Assembly: GCF_000338275.1 (NCBI RefSeq) | Contig: NZ_ANMR01000015.1 | Location: 21,735 to 85,734, forward strand | Reading direction: 5' to 3' | DNA from: Staphylococcus xylosus NJ | GTDB taxonomy: Bacteria; Bacillota; Bacilli; Staphylococcales; Staphylococcaceae | Length of the DNA stretch: 64,000 nucleotides | Notes under the pieces: model-generated | The model's input: only the letters and a program-made list of their open reading frames with translations | Database searches by the model: none | Told to the model about the DNA's origin: nothing | Translations under genes and position numbers: made by a program | In this document: positions 8,625 through 17,066 of the stretch, one piece after another | Layout of the letters: each line of letters starts with the position of its first letter | Position numbering within the stretch: the first letter of the stretch is position 1

Positions 8625-9581
8625 ATGACAAATAATCAATTATTAGGAATCCACCACGTAACAGCTATGACTGATGACGCTGAAAGAAACTATAAATTTT
8701 TCACTGAAGTCTTAGGTATGAGACTTGTTAAGAAAACAGTTAACCAAGACGACATATACACTTATCACACATTTTTTGCGGATGATCAAGGTTCTCCAGG
8801 TACAGATATGACATTCTTTGATTTTCCTAATGTACCTAAAGGCGCACCTGGTACAAACTCAATTACTCGTCCATCATTCAGAGTACCTAATGATGCGGCT
8901 CTTGAATACTATGAACAACGTTTTAATAATTTCGGGGTGCAACATGAAGGTATACAAGAGTTATTTGGCACAAAAGTATTACCATTTGAAGAAGAAGATG
9001 GACAAAGTTATCAACTTGTATCTGATGAGGATAATGAAGGTGTTGCACCTGGTAAACCATGGAAAAATGGTCCAGTACCAAGTGATAAAGCGATTTATGG
9101 TTTAGGTCCGATTGAAATTACTGTAAGTTATTTTGATGATTTCAAGAAAGTTTTAGAAGAAATTTATGGTATGAAAGCAATTATTGTAGAAGAAGATGTA
9201 GCAATTTTAGAAGTTGGTGAAGGTGGTAATGGCGGCCAAGTTATTTTAAGAAAAGATACTGAAGGCCCTGAAGCGAGACAAGGTTATGGTGAAGTACACC
9301 ACGTATCATTTAGATTGAAAGATCATGAAGCAATTGAACAGTGGTTAGAGAAATATAAAGCAGTGGGCATAGGTAATTCAGGTTTAGTCGATAGATTTTA
9401 CTTCGAGGCACTATATGCACGCATTGGCCATATTTTAATTGAAGTATCAACAGATGGCCCTGGATTTATGGATGATGAGCCTTATGAAACATTAGGTGAA
9501 AGTTTAGCGCTACCGCCATTTTTAGAATCACAACGTGGATATATTGAATCAGAAATACGTCCATTTGACACTAGAAGATAA
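8625..9581 (+). CDS. mhqE: Ring-cleaving dioxygenase MhqE (double VOC)
   Basis: A 318-residue protein with two vicinal oxygen chelate modules, residues 5-150 and 155-290. Putative metal ligands are His10/11 (GIHHVTAMTDD), the His pair in GEVHHVSFRL and the Glu in HILIEVSTDGPGF; these motifs define the MhqA/MhqE/MhqO family. The enzyme is thought to open or rearrange hydroquinone rings or their thiol adducts. It is the first gene after the second MhqR operator, with RBS AGAGGAG, and is followed by a paralogue 84 bp downstream. Exact substrate unknown. Confidence 0.88.
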   Translation: MTNNQLLGIHHVTAMTDDAERNYKFFTEVLGMRLVKKTVNQDDIYTYHTFFADDQGSPGTDMTFFDFPNVPKGAPGTNSITRPSFRVPNDAALEYYEQRFNNFGVQHEGIQELFGTKVLPFEEEDGQSYQLVSDEDNEGVAPGKPWKNGPVPSDKAIYGLGPIEITVSYFDDFKKVLEEIYGMKAIIVEEDVAILEVGEGGNGGQVILRKDTEGPEARQGYGEVHHVSFRLKDHEAIEQWLEKYKAVGIGNSGLVDRFYFEALYARIGHILIEVSTDGPGFMDDEPYETLGESLALPPFLESQRGYIESEIRPFDTRR

Positions 9582-9665
9582 CTAGCGCAGGCGGCCATAA
9601 TTAATAACAACAAAGCCATAGTGAAATGTAATAATTAAACAATTAGAAAGTTAGGAGGAAACGAT

Positions 9666-10565
9666 ATGAAAGCAATTCAACATATCCATCATATTTCAGC
9701 AATTGTAGGTAATCCTGAAGAAAATATAAAATTTTATAGAGATATATTAAACTTAAAACTAATCAAAAAAACAGTAAATTATGATGATCCTTCAACTTAC
9801 CATTTATATTTTGCGAATGATTCAGTAGATAATGGCACAATCATTACTTTCTTCAACTGGCCAAATACTCATAAAGGACATATTGGAAATGGGCAAGTAG
9901 AACGTATTGCTTTCAGAGTGCCAAAAGGATCTTTAGAGGTGTGGGCACAACATTTAGAAATGAATCAAATAAAAACAATGACTACACAATTATTTGAATA
10001 TAAAACGTTAGAGTTCAAAGATACACATGGTTTACCGCTAGCATTAGTAGAAGATAACAAAGTGCAAAGAGATCAACAAGCCATTATTGGTTTTCATGGT
10101 GTCACACTATTATCTTCAAATCCACAAGAGACAGTAAAAACTTTAACAACTGATATGGGTCTGGTTAAAACGAACGAAGATGAAGATTATATTCACGTTG
10201 AAACACAAGGTGAGTGGCGTCATCACATTATAATAAAAAAACAAATTGCTGACACAAACGTTCGTTGGGGAGTTGGCGTTGTGCATCACATTGCATGGTC
10301 AGTTTCCACAAACCGAGCACATCTTGATTGGCAAGCATATATGAGTAATAGAGGCTATCACGTAACAGAAGTTAAAGACCGTAGCTATTTTAATGCAATT
10401 TACATGAAAGAACACGGTGGTATTATCTTTGAATTTGCAACAGAAGGCCCTGGGTTTAGGATAGACGAACCTTTTGAGCAGTTAGGTCAAAAGTTAGTAT
10501 TACCGTCACAATATGAAGATAGAAGAGAAGAGTTATTACGTTTATTACCACAGATACGCGTTTAA
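9666..10565 (+). CDS. Second ring-cleaving dioxygenase (MhqO/MhqE paralogue)
   Basis: A 299-residue paralogue of the preceding gene: HIHHISAIVGNPEENIKFYR at the N-terminus, VVHHIAWSV in the second module and GGIIFEFATEGPGFRIDEPF near the C-terminus keep the proposed metal ligands and the family signature. The two copies are clearly diverged, so this is an old duplication rather than a recent tandem copy. It has its own RBS (TTAGGAGGAA) and lies 30 bp upstream of mhqD in the same operon. It may broaden the range of quinones handled. Calling it MhqO or a second MhqE is arbitrary from sequence alone. Confidence 0.85.
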   Translation: MKAIQHIHHISAIVGNPEENIKFYRDILNLKLIKKTVNYDDPSTYHLYFANDSVDNGTIITFFNWPNTHKGHIGNGQVERIAFRVPKGSLEVWAQHLEMNQIKTMTTQLFEYKTLEFKDTHGLPLALVEDNKVQRDQQAIIGFHGVTLLSSNPQETVKTLTTDMGLVKTNEDEDYIHVETQGEWRHHIIIKKQIADTNVRWGVGVVHHIAWSVSTNRAHLDWQAYMSNRGYHVTEVKDRSYFNAIYMKEHGGIIFEFATEGPGFRIDEPFEQLGQKLVLPSQYEDRREELLRLLPQIRV

Positions 10566-10595
10566 CATTAATGATGAAAAAGGAGATGAAAATTT

Positions 10596-11186
10596 ATGGA
10601 ACATATTTTTAGAGAAGGTGAAGCAAACGCGCCAACGTTTATTTTATTACACGGTACTGGCGGGGACGAAAATGATTTATTACCTTTAGCTCAAGCACTT
10701 AATCCTAAATATAGTGTTCTCAGTATCAGAGGTGAAATTTCTGAGAATGGAATGAATCGTTTCTTCAAAAGACTTGGGGAAGGAAAATACGATTTAGAAG
10801 ATTTAGAATATCGTACGAATAGATTAATCTCATTTTTAAAAGAAGCGGCAGAACGTTATAATTTTGACTTGTCAAAAGCAATACCTGTTGGTTTTTCAAA
10901 CGGCTCAAACATTGCAATCAGCATGATTTTACATCCGGATACATCTTTTGAAAAAGCTTTATTATATGCGCCTTTATACCCAGTAGATCTTGTTGATAAC
11001 AAAGATCTAAGTAACATGAATGTATTGCTTTCAATGGGACAACATGATCCAATTGTTCCTTTCGAAGCTAGTGAAAATGTAATCAATATCTTCGAAAGTC
11101 GTGGTGCTCAAGTAGAGCAAGTTTGGGTCAATAGTCATGAATTAACACAAGCAGGCGTAGTAGCAGGACAATCATTATTAGATTAA
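10596..11186 (+). CDS. mhqD: Alpha/beta hydrolase MhqD (carboxylesterase/phospholipase type)
   Basis: A 196-residue alpha/beta hydrolase. The oxyanion region HGTGGDENDL (about 19-28), the nucleophile elbow GFSNGS with Ser101, Asp151 in GQHDPIVPF and His181 in NSHEL complete the catalytic triad. Homologues are annotated as predicted hydrolases or phospholipase/carboxylesterases and are induced by quinones together with MhqE. It is the last gene of the operon, 30 bp after the second dioxygenase, with RBS AAAGGAG and a terminator at 11197-11246. Confidence 0.88.
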   Translation: MEHIFREGEANAPTFILLHGTGGDENDLLPLAQALNPKYSVLSIRGEISENGMNRFFKRLGEGKYDLEDLEYRTNRLISFLKEAAERYNFDLSKAIPVGFSNGSNIAISMILHPDTSFEKALLYAPLYPVDLVDNKDLSNMNVLLSMGQHDPIVPFEASENVINIFESRGAQVEQVWVNSHELTQAGVVAGQSLLD

Positions 11187-11196
11187 TAAAAATAAT

Positions 11197-11246
11197 AAGC
11201 CATCGATATCACACATTAATGAAGTATGATGTTCGATGGTTTATTT
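11197..11246 (+). terminator. Terminator of the mhq operon
   Basis: AAGCCATCGA pairs with TCGATGGTTT around a loop that itself contains paired bases, followed by ATTTTG. It marks the operon end. Confidence 0.75.
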
Positions 11247-11334
11247 TGTATGAGTTCAATTTGAGTAAGTAGTTATAAAATCATTTATAATGTTTGTTGA
11301 ATACCTAATAGAATAAAAAAGGTGGAATTAATAT

Positions 11335-11892
11335 ATGGGGAATAACCAAGCACTTATTGTCATGGATATGCAAAATGGAATAGTGAGTGGATTAAAACAG
11401 AAAGATAGCGTTATACATTTTAATAAACAAGCTATCAATTTTGCTCGTCAGCAAAATATACCAGTTATTTTTATTCGTGTTGCATTTACAGGCGACTTTT
11501 TAGAGGTATCACCTAATAATAAAATGTTTGCACAAATGAAAGCTAACGGCATACGGATGAATAAAGTAGATGAAGAGACACAAATTCTTGACACATTAGG
11601 ACGCCAAGCACATGAACCACTCGTTACGAAACATAGGTTGAGTGCATTTACAGGCAGTAATTTAGAGGTATTATTGCGTGGGTTACAAGTAGAACATCTT
11701 ATCTTAACCGGTGTAAGTACTAGTGGTGTTATACTATCTACGGCCACTGAAGCGGCAGATAAGGATTATAAAATGACTATATTATCAGATGCTATAACCG
11801 ACCAAGATGAAGAAAAACATCAATTTTTACTTAATAAAATTTTAACAAGATATGCTGATATAATGACTACAGATTTATGGACGAGTAAATAA
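11335..11892 (+). CDS. Isochorismatase-like protein lacking the catalytic cysteine
   Basis: A 185-residue cysteine-hydrolase fold protein. Asp11 in MDMQNG and Lys99 in TKHRLSAF match two members of the usual Asp-Lys-Cys triad. The third position, normally the Cys three residues after the Thr of GxxT, is Val132 in GVSTSGVILSTA. This GVSTSGV subgroup recurs in other organisms, so the loss is probably a real subfamily feature rather than a sequencing error. It probably is not a conventional amidase or isochorismatase; function unknown. RBS AAGGTGG, monocistronic, convergent with the next gene. Confidence 0.8.
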   Translation: MGNNQALIVMDMQNGIVSGLKQKDSVIHFNKQAINFARQQNIPVIFIRVAFTGDFLEVSPNNKMFAQMKANGIRMNKVDEETQILDTLGRQAHEPLVTKHRLSAFTGSNLEVLLRGLQVEHLILTGVSTSGVILSTATEAADKDYKMTILSDAITDQDEEKHQFLLNKILTRYADIMTTDLWTSK

Positions 11893-11905
11893 ATTAATTA
11901 AAAAT

Positions 11906-11943
11906 CCCCAAGCTATGTTTAATGTGTTTAACATGGCTTGGGG
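11906..11943. terminator. Bidirectional terminator
   Basis: CCCCAAGC pairs with GCTTGGGG, extended by ATGTT/AACAT inside, between two convergent genes. T- and A-rich flanks on both sides fit use by both transcripts. Confidence 0.88.
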
Positions 11944-11950
11944 TTATATA

Positions 11951-13366
11951 TTACATAAGGCCGATGAGCTTCATCCACAATGATCCAACGCCTAACCATA
12001 CTATAAAATAGAAGAAGGCAAGTATTGCATTCATAGTCCACCAACGATTTTGTGAAACATATCCAGCTGAATATAGGATGGGAGCTGGACCGCTACTATA
12101 GTGTGTTGTAGAAGCCATTAAATTCCCGAAGAAACCTAACATCAATGCACTATATAATGGTGGTGCCCCCGTAGCGATAGCTACACCGAGTAAAGCTGAG
12201 TACATTGCACTAACATGCGCTGTTGAACTCGCAAATAAATAATGTGAATAGAAATAAAATAGTATCAAAATAATTAAAACGATTGGCCAACTTAAGCCAC
12301 CTAAACTACCTGATATCGAGTCACTTAACCAAGGAATAAAGCCGAGTTCATTGAGTTGATTTGCCATCATCACTAGGATTGAAAACCAAACTAATGTATT
12401 CCATGCACCAGTCTCTTTAAGAATATCATTCCAAGTAAGCACACCTGTAATGAGTAATAGTGATAATGCGATAAAGGCAGTTAAAGTAGCATTAATATTT
12501 AACGTGCTACCTAGAACCCAAAGGCCAAGTGCAATAATAAAAATTGCAATCATGAATTTTTCACTTTTAGCCATGATTCCCATATCAGTGAGTTCATTTT
12601 GTGCCCATGACTTGGCATTTGGTGTTTCTTTAATTTCTGGTGGATACATTTTGTAAATTATAAGTGGTACTAGTATTAACGAAATAATACCTGGGACTAA
12701 CGCTGCTAAGAACCAGTGCATCCAAGTGATGTCGACACCTTGATGTTTTGCAAGTGATTGTGCAAGTGGGTTACCAGCCATAGCAGTTAAAAACATAGCT
12801 GCAGTAATTAAGTTACCATGAAATTCTGTAAAGATAAGAAAAGCACCCATTTTACGTTGCGTACCGTCTTCTGGTTTTGAACCGAATGAACGGGATAGTG
12901 CATTGATAATAGGAAACATAATACCACCTGCTCTAGCAGTATTACTTGGCGTGGCAGGTGCAAGAATTAAATCTACCCCGATAAGTGAATACCCTAAACC
13001 AAGCGTTTTTTTACCGAACAATTTAACGAATTGCAATGCGATACGTCGTCCCAAACCAGTTTTCACAAAGCCTCTAGAAATGAAAAAGGCCATTGCAATT
13101 AACCAAATACTACTATTACCAAACCCAGCTACAGCAGTATCGATTTTAACCGTGTTAGTTAACACAGTTAATGTGAAACCTATCATAGCAATTGCTCCTA
13201 TCGGTAGCGGTTGTGTAATACAACCAATGATCGTTGCTACAAATATAGCAAACATGTGCCAAGCAGCAGGATCTAAAGCATCTGGTCTAAGTGGTGTGAA
13301 TAGCCAGATAATGATACCTGCAACGATAGGAAAAATAAACTTTTTGTAGTTAATGCCTTCGTGCAT
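11951..13366 (-). CDS. DASS-family dicarboxylate/citrate:sodium symporter (YflS/SodiT1-like)
   Basis: A 471-residue transporter of the divalent anion:sodium symporter family with about 12 hydrophobic segments. The paired substrate/sodium loops are recognisable as LAPATPSNTARAGG in the first half and ASSTAHVSA / ASTTHYSSGPAPI in the second. The closest type I recall is the 2-oxoglutarate/malate translocator group (Bacillus YflS, plant DiT1). I start at ATG 13366, nine bases after AAAGGAAG; the ATG at 13375 touches that site. A strong inverted repeat in its upstream region (13478-13504) suggests regulation. Substrate choice among malate, 2-oxoglutarate, citrate and tartrate is open. Confidence 0.85.
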   Translation of the reverse strand: MHEGINYKKFIFPIVAGIIIWLFTPLRPDALDPAAWHMFAIFVATIIGCITQPLPIGAIAMIGFTLTVLTNTVKIDTAVAGFGNSSIWLIAMAFFISRGFVKTGLGRRIALQFVKLFGKKTLGLGYSLIGVDLILAPATPSNTARAGGIMFPIINALSRSFGSKPEDGTQRKMGAFLIFTEFHGNLITAAMFLTAMAGNPLAQSLAKHQGVDITWMHWFLAALVPGIISLILVPLIIYKMYPPEIKETPNAKSWAQNELTDMGIMAKSEKFMIAIFIIALGLWVLGSTLNINATLTAFIALSLLLITGVLTWNDILKETGAWNTLVWFSILVMMANQLNELGFIPWLSDSISGSLGGLSWPIVLIILILFYFYSHYLFASSTAHVSAMYSALLGVAIATGAPPLYSALMLGFFGNLMASTTHYSSGPAPILYSAGYVSQNRWWTMNAILAFFYFIVWLGVGSLWMKLIGLM

Positions 13367-13477
13367 TAGAATCATCTTCCTTTACGTATGATTGTGATAA
13401 AAAAATAGTAGTTGAGAAATAAAAAATACAATTTATAGTGCCCATATATTTTCCTATCCTATTAATTTATTATAAAT

Positions 13478-13504
13478 TTGTCATAATAATTATAATTATG
13501 ACAA
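13478..13504 (-). promoter_or_regulatory. Inverted repeat / PerR-Fur-like box upstream of the DASS transporter
   Basis: TTGTCATAAT (13478-13487) and ATTATGACAA (13495-13504) are perfect 10-bp arms separated by 7 bp. Inside it, 13481-13495 matches the PerR box TTATAATNATTATAA at 13 of 14 defined positions. The element lies about 110 bp before the transporter start. Which regulator binds is inference; the genome is AT-rich, so the match alone is not proof. Confidence 0.45.
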
Positions 13505-13612
13505 TACATATTGTAAAGTTGGTGTTTAAATAGAGGAATCTTTTTGAAAAATAGTAATAAGGTTTTAGAGCACGGTCTTAAGCACAAAGTCACTATGCAA
13601 AATTAAATGTGT

Positions 13613-14662
13613 CTATTTTCGTAATATTCCTTTTGCCAAGATTGGTATTAATAGAATGAAACCAAATACGCCCATAACTGGAAACACTTTACCTATCAAT
13701 TCTATAAAACCAATAAATGTTGTGGCAAATGTCACGATTGTCATTATAATGATAAGTCGATAATAGGCTTTAGTATAAGGAGTAGTGAATCTAGATGCGA
13801 AAGCGTACATAAGTCCAACGACGGTATTGTAAATAACCAACACCATTACAACCGACATAAAAATTCCAATAATTGGAGAAATCTGTTTTGCCAACAATAA
13901 TGAAGGTAACGCAACGCCAGTAATTTGTGTGAATTCAGTAATCATACCTAAGTTGAGCATCAAGAGTAAAAATGTAATAGTAATACCACCTAATACTCCT
14001 CCCCAAACTGTTGATTTCTCAAATTTTAAACGGCCTCCCATAACTGATAAAAAGCTAAAAGCAGCGGCAATTTGTAGACTACCGTAGTTAATTGCATCAA
14101 ACCACCACCATTGATCTGAGCGTCCATCACTATTTGCGTAATGATGTGCAGCATTGAAGTTTAACTGACCTGTAGAAAAGTAATAAACAGCAATGATTGT
14201 AACAATTATTACTAAAAATGGTGTAACCATACCTAAAACGGTAATAAGACGATCAAATTTTAAGAATAGTGTTAGTAGGATAACGATAACTAAAATTAAC
14301 GAACTAAATACATAAGGCATTCCTGTACTTTCATGAATTGTTGATGCGCCACCAGCGGTCATTATCATAGCTAGTGCAAATAAGAATAAAGTCAAAATAA
14401 TATCAAATACTGTTGCGATAGGACGCGGTAAATAGTGTTTAATTGGTTCAGTATGATTATGAGAACGTAAGCGATAACCAGTATGTAGTACAAAGACACC
14501 GCCAATGGTAATGATAAATCCTGTAATCAACACACCATAAACGCTAAATTTTCCATTACTTGTAAAAAACTGAAAAATTTCTTGTCCAGTTGCAAATCCA
14601 GCACCCACAACAACACCAACAAATGCAAAAGCTACAATAATAATTTCCTTCAAGTTTGTCAT
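13613..14662 (-). CDS. YkvI-family membrane protein, copy 1
   Basis: A 349-residue polytopic protein with about ten hydrophobic helices. The N-terminal AFAFVGVVVGAGFATGQEI with its GAGFATGQE motif is the hallmark of the YkvI family, related in fold to amino-acid/sodium symporters, and the unwound first helix of such transporters may correspond to this Gly-rich stretch. Function is not established. A second family member lies at 37399-38472 with the same motif (GAGFASGQE). RBS AAAGGAT. Confidence 0.8.
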   Translation of the reverse strand: MTNLKEIIIVAFAFVGVVVGAGFATGQEIFQFFTSNGKFSVYGVLITGFIITIGGVFVLHTGYRLRSHNHTEPIKHYLPRPIATVFDIILTLFLFALAMIMTAGGASTIHESTGMPYVFSSLILVIVILLTLFLKFDRLITVLGMVTPFLVIIVTIIAVYYFSTGQLNFNAAHHYANSDGRSDQWWWFDAINYGSLQIAAAFSFLSVMGGRLKFEKSTVWGGVLGGITITFLLLMLNLGMITEFTQITGVALPSLLLAKQISPIIGIFMSVVMVLVIYNTVVGLMYAFASRFTTPYTKAYYRLIIIMTIVTFATTFIGFIELIGKVFPVMGVFGFILLIPILAKGILRK

Positions 14663-14961
14663 AGAAGTTGAAATCCTTTCATTGTTTTAGATTATCAAAT
14701 TTTGTAGAAAAGTATCACAATGAATCATTTTATATGAAAGTAAAGTAAAATTAAACACTAAAGTTTATATAGTGAATACAATTGTGTATATAGAGTGAAC
14801 TTTTGAGGGGAAGAAAAAGCCATAAATAAAAGAAAAACATTTTTAGTGCGTTAATATAAAATTTTTGATAATATGTTTTCTTATTGCTTTATTTTATGCT
14901 TTAATTTAGTAGCTAATTTACATAAAAATACCGGGTAATAAATATAAAAAATCGGGAGAGT

Positions 14962-16770
14962 GTGAGTCATGTGTCATTATTAAATTTACCGTTAACATTA
15001 CTCATTGTTATATTTTTGGCATTGGGTATTTTTAGTCAATGGTTTGCGAATAGAATTAAATGGCCGTCTATCGTAGTTATGGCCATAGTTGGATTGCTTG
15101 TAGGGCCAGTATTTGGCTTGATCAATCCACAAGAAAGTTTGGGTGAAGAAGTATTCAGTCCCTTAGTTTCATTAGCAGTGGCAATTATCCTATTTGAGGG
15201 AAGTAGTAATTTAGATTTCCGTGAAATTAAAGGGATTTCTAAAGCTGTTATACGTATTATCACGATAGGTGCAATCATTGCTTGGATACTTGGTGCAATC
15301 ACGCTACATTATATTATTGGCTTTTCACTATCTATTTCGTTAGTGTTAGGTGGTTTATTTTTAATCACAGGGCCTACTGTCATTCAACCATTATTAAAAC
15401 AGGCGAAAGTTAAAAAGCGTGTTGATTCAATACTAAGATGGGAAAGCATCATTCTTGACCCTATCGGACCAATGCTTGCTTTAGGTGCATTTTATATTTT
15501 TCAAATTATAGAACAAGGATTTGATTTACAGTTAATAGCTAGATTTATTATAAGTTTATTCATTGCAATTGCTATAGGGTTTGGTGCATCGTACTTATTT
15601 ATGTGGTTAATTAAAAAAGATCTTATTCCACAAAATTTGATGCCGCCGATACAATTAATCTTTATCTTATTAATTTTTTCTATATGTGATGAGATTTTAC
15701 CGGAATCAGGCCTATTAGCAGTTACAATATTTGGTCTAATGATGGCGCGTATGAAGAGACACGATTTAATCTTTAAAGAATCTGATCATTTTATTGAAAA
15801 TACATCATCGATAATGATTTCTACTGTATTTATATTAATCACTTCTTCATTAACTTTAGAAGTGTTGAAAAGCGTTATGTCTTGGAAACTATTTATTTTT
15901 TGTGCAATTATGATCGTCTTAGTAAGACCAATTTCTATCCTATTGTCTACAGTAAACACTGAAATATCAAAACGTGAGAGAGCGATGGTATCAATGATGG
16001 CACCTAGAGGTATAGTTGTATTAACGGTAGCGCAATTTTTCGGTGGTTTATTCATTGAAAAAGGGACACCGATGGCAGAATATATAACGCCAGTTACTTT
16101 TGGCTTAGTATTCATTACCGTTGTCATATATGGCTTTAGCTTTTTACCATTAAGTAAGATTATGCGAATTTCTAGTACTGAACCTCCTGGCATTATTATA
16201 GTAGGGGAAAGTGAATTTTCTTTTCATCTTGGAGCAAAATTAAGAAGCCATAACATACCGGTTATGACATTTAATTTATTTAGTAATACAACACAACGTT
16301 CAAAAGAATTAGGTTTTGAAGTTTTTGATGGAAACTTATTATCAAGCAATGATCGAATATATGCAGATATGACACGATATAATAAGTGTATATTGATGAC
16401 ACAATCCTTTATATTTAATAGCTTAGCTTTTAATGAGTTAGTTCCAGAATTTGGTTTGAAGCATGTAGATATGATGCCAGTATCGTTTAGCGATGAACAT
16501 GATCGTAGTAACGTAGATGGTCCGATTAGAAATCATATTCTTTTTGATTGGAATTTCACGTCCCGTTGGTTTAATCGTTTCATAAGTGAACACAATATTT
16601 TAGAAATACCAGCAAAAAAACAAAATCAATTAACTAAAAATGATATGGTACTCTATCATATAGACAATAATAGTGTAGTAACATTTAAGCGTAGCAATCA
16701 GTTTATCTCTGACGACGAGGAAGGCGTAATAGGTTATTTAAAAGACGCTTACTTACATCAAAATATATAA
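14962..16770 (+). CDS. CPA1-family Na+(K+)/H+ antiporter with C-terminal RCK-like domain
   Basis: A 602-residue monovalent cation:proton antiporter. Residues 1-400 form 12-13 helices with the ion-binding region around WESIILDPIGPMLAL (the acidic residue within the membrane) and TGPTVIQP, as in NhaP-type CPA1 proteins. From about residue 410 the cytosolic part begins GIIIVGESEFSFHLGAKL, resembling the nucleotide-binding core of TrkA-N/RCK domains, and continues to the C-terminus. A role in sodium or potassium extrusion and pH control is expected. The start is uncertain: GTG 14962 is only 3 bases from GGGAG, GTG 14971 is 12 bases away. A terminator follows at 16809. Confidence 0.85.
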   Translation: MSHVSLLNLPLTLLIVIFLALGIFSQWFANRIKWPSIVVMAIVGLLVGPVFGLINPQESLGEEVFSPLVSLAVAIILFEGSSNLDFREIKGISKAVIRIITIGAIIAWILGAITLHYIIGFSLSISLVLGGLFLITGPTVIQPLLKQAKVKKRVDSILRWESIILDPIGPMLALGAFYIFQIIEQGFDLQLIARFIISLFIAIAIGFGASYLFMWLIKKDLIPQNLMPPIQLIFILLIFSICDEILPESGLLAVTIFGLMMARMKRHDLIFKESDHFIENTSSIMISTVFILITSSLTLEVLKSVMSWKLFIFCAIMIVLVRPISILLSTVNTEISKRERAMVSMMAPRGIVVLTVAQFFGGLFIEKGTPMAEYITPVTFGLVFITVVIYGFSFLPLSKIMRISSTEPPGIIIVGESEFSFHLGAKLRSHNIPVMTFNLFSNTTQRSKELGFEVFDGNLLSSNDRIYADMTRYNKCILMTQSFIFNSLAFNELVPEFGLKHVDMMPVSFSDEHDRSNVDGPIRNHILFDWNFTSRWFNRFISEHNILEIPAKKQNQLTKNDMVLYHIDNNSVVTFKRSNQFISDDEEGVIGYLKDAYLHQNI

Positions 16771-16808
16771 GAAGTTAAAAAGAGTGAGAATGTGTTTTCA
16801 GCCTATAC

Positions 16809-16846
16809 TATCGACAAAGGATTCATCTTTGTCGATAATTTTTTGT
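16809..16846 (+). terminator. Terminator after the antiporter gene
   Basis: TATCGACAAAG and CTTTGTCGATA form a perfect 11-bp stem with a 7-nt loop, followed by ATTTTTTG. Confidence 0.92.
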
Positions 16847-16876
16847 TTTCATAGATACTTCTTATATTCATAGAAA

Positions 16877-16960
16877 GGGAGTGGACAGAAATCAAATTTT
16901 CTAATATAGATTTCGTAATCCCATCCCGGCAAGGGCTACTAGGATTGAAAAAAGCTTGAT
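16877..16960. repeat. Degenerate staphylococcal intergenic repeat
   Basis: GAGTGGACAGAAATC followed by GATTTCGTAATCCCATCCCGG and a CAAGGGCTACTAGG tail. This is a decayed member of the GAGTGGGACAGAAATC-type intergenic element seen at least five more times in the window. It lies between the antiporter and fbp terminators and holds no gene. Confidence 0.6.
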
Positions 16961-17004
16961 ATAAGCGTATTTCTAATTCAGTCACCTACTGCCAAATTGA
17001 AAAC

Positions 17005-17036
17005 GAGCCTGAGACATCTGTTTATGTCTCAGGCTC
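17005..17036. terminator. Bidirectional terminator, 3' end of fbp
   Basis: GAGCCTGAGACAT and ATGTCTCAGGCTC form a perfect 13-bp stem with a 6-nt loop. It is flanked by T-runs in both orientations (TTTTC on minus, TGTTTTAT on plus). Confidence 0.92.
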
Positions 17037-17066
17037 TGTTTTATATATTCTTTTTTATGAGTATAT

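Noticed and set aside
8818..9105. A 95-codon frame inside mhqE
   Set aside because: Lies in another frame of a well-supported gene and has no ribosome binding site.
12903..13349. A 148-codon frame antisense to the DASS transporter
   Set aside because: No ribosome binding site, biased composition typical of the reverse complement of a membrane protein gene.
15786..16193. A 135-codon frame antisense to the antiporter
   Set aside because: Shadow of the real gene; no homology pattern and no translation signals.
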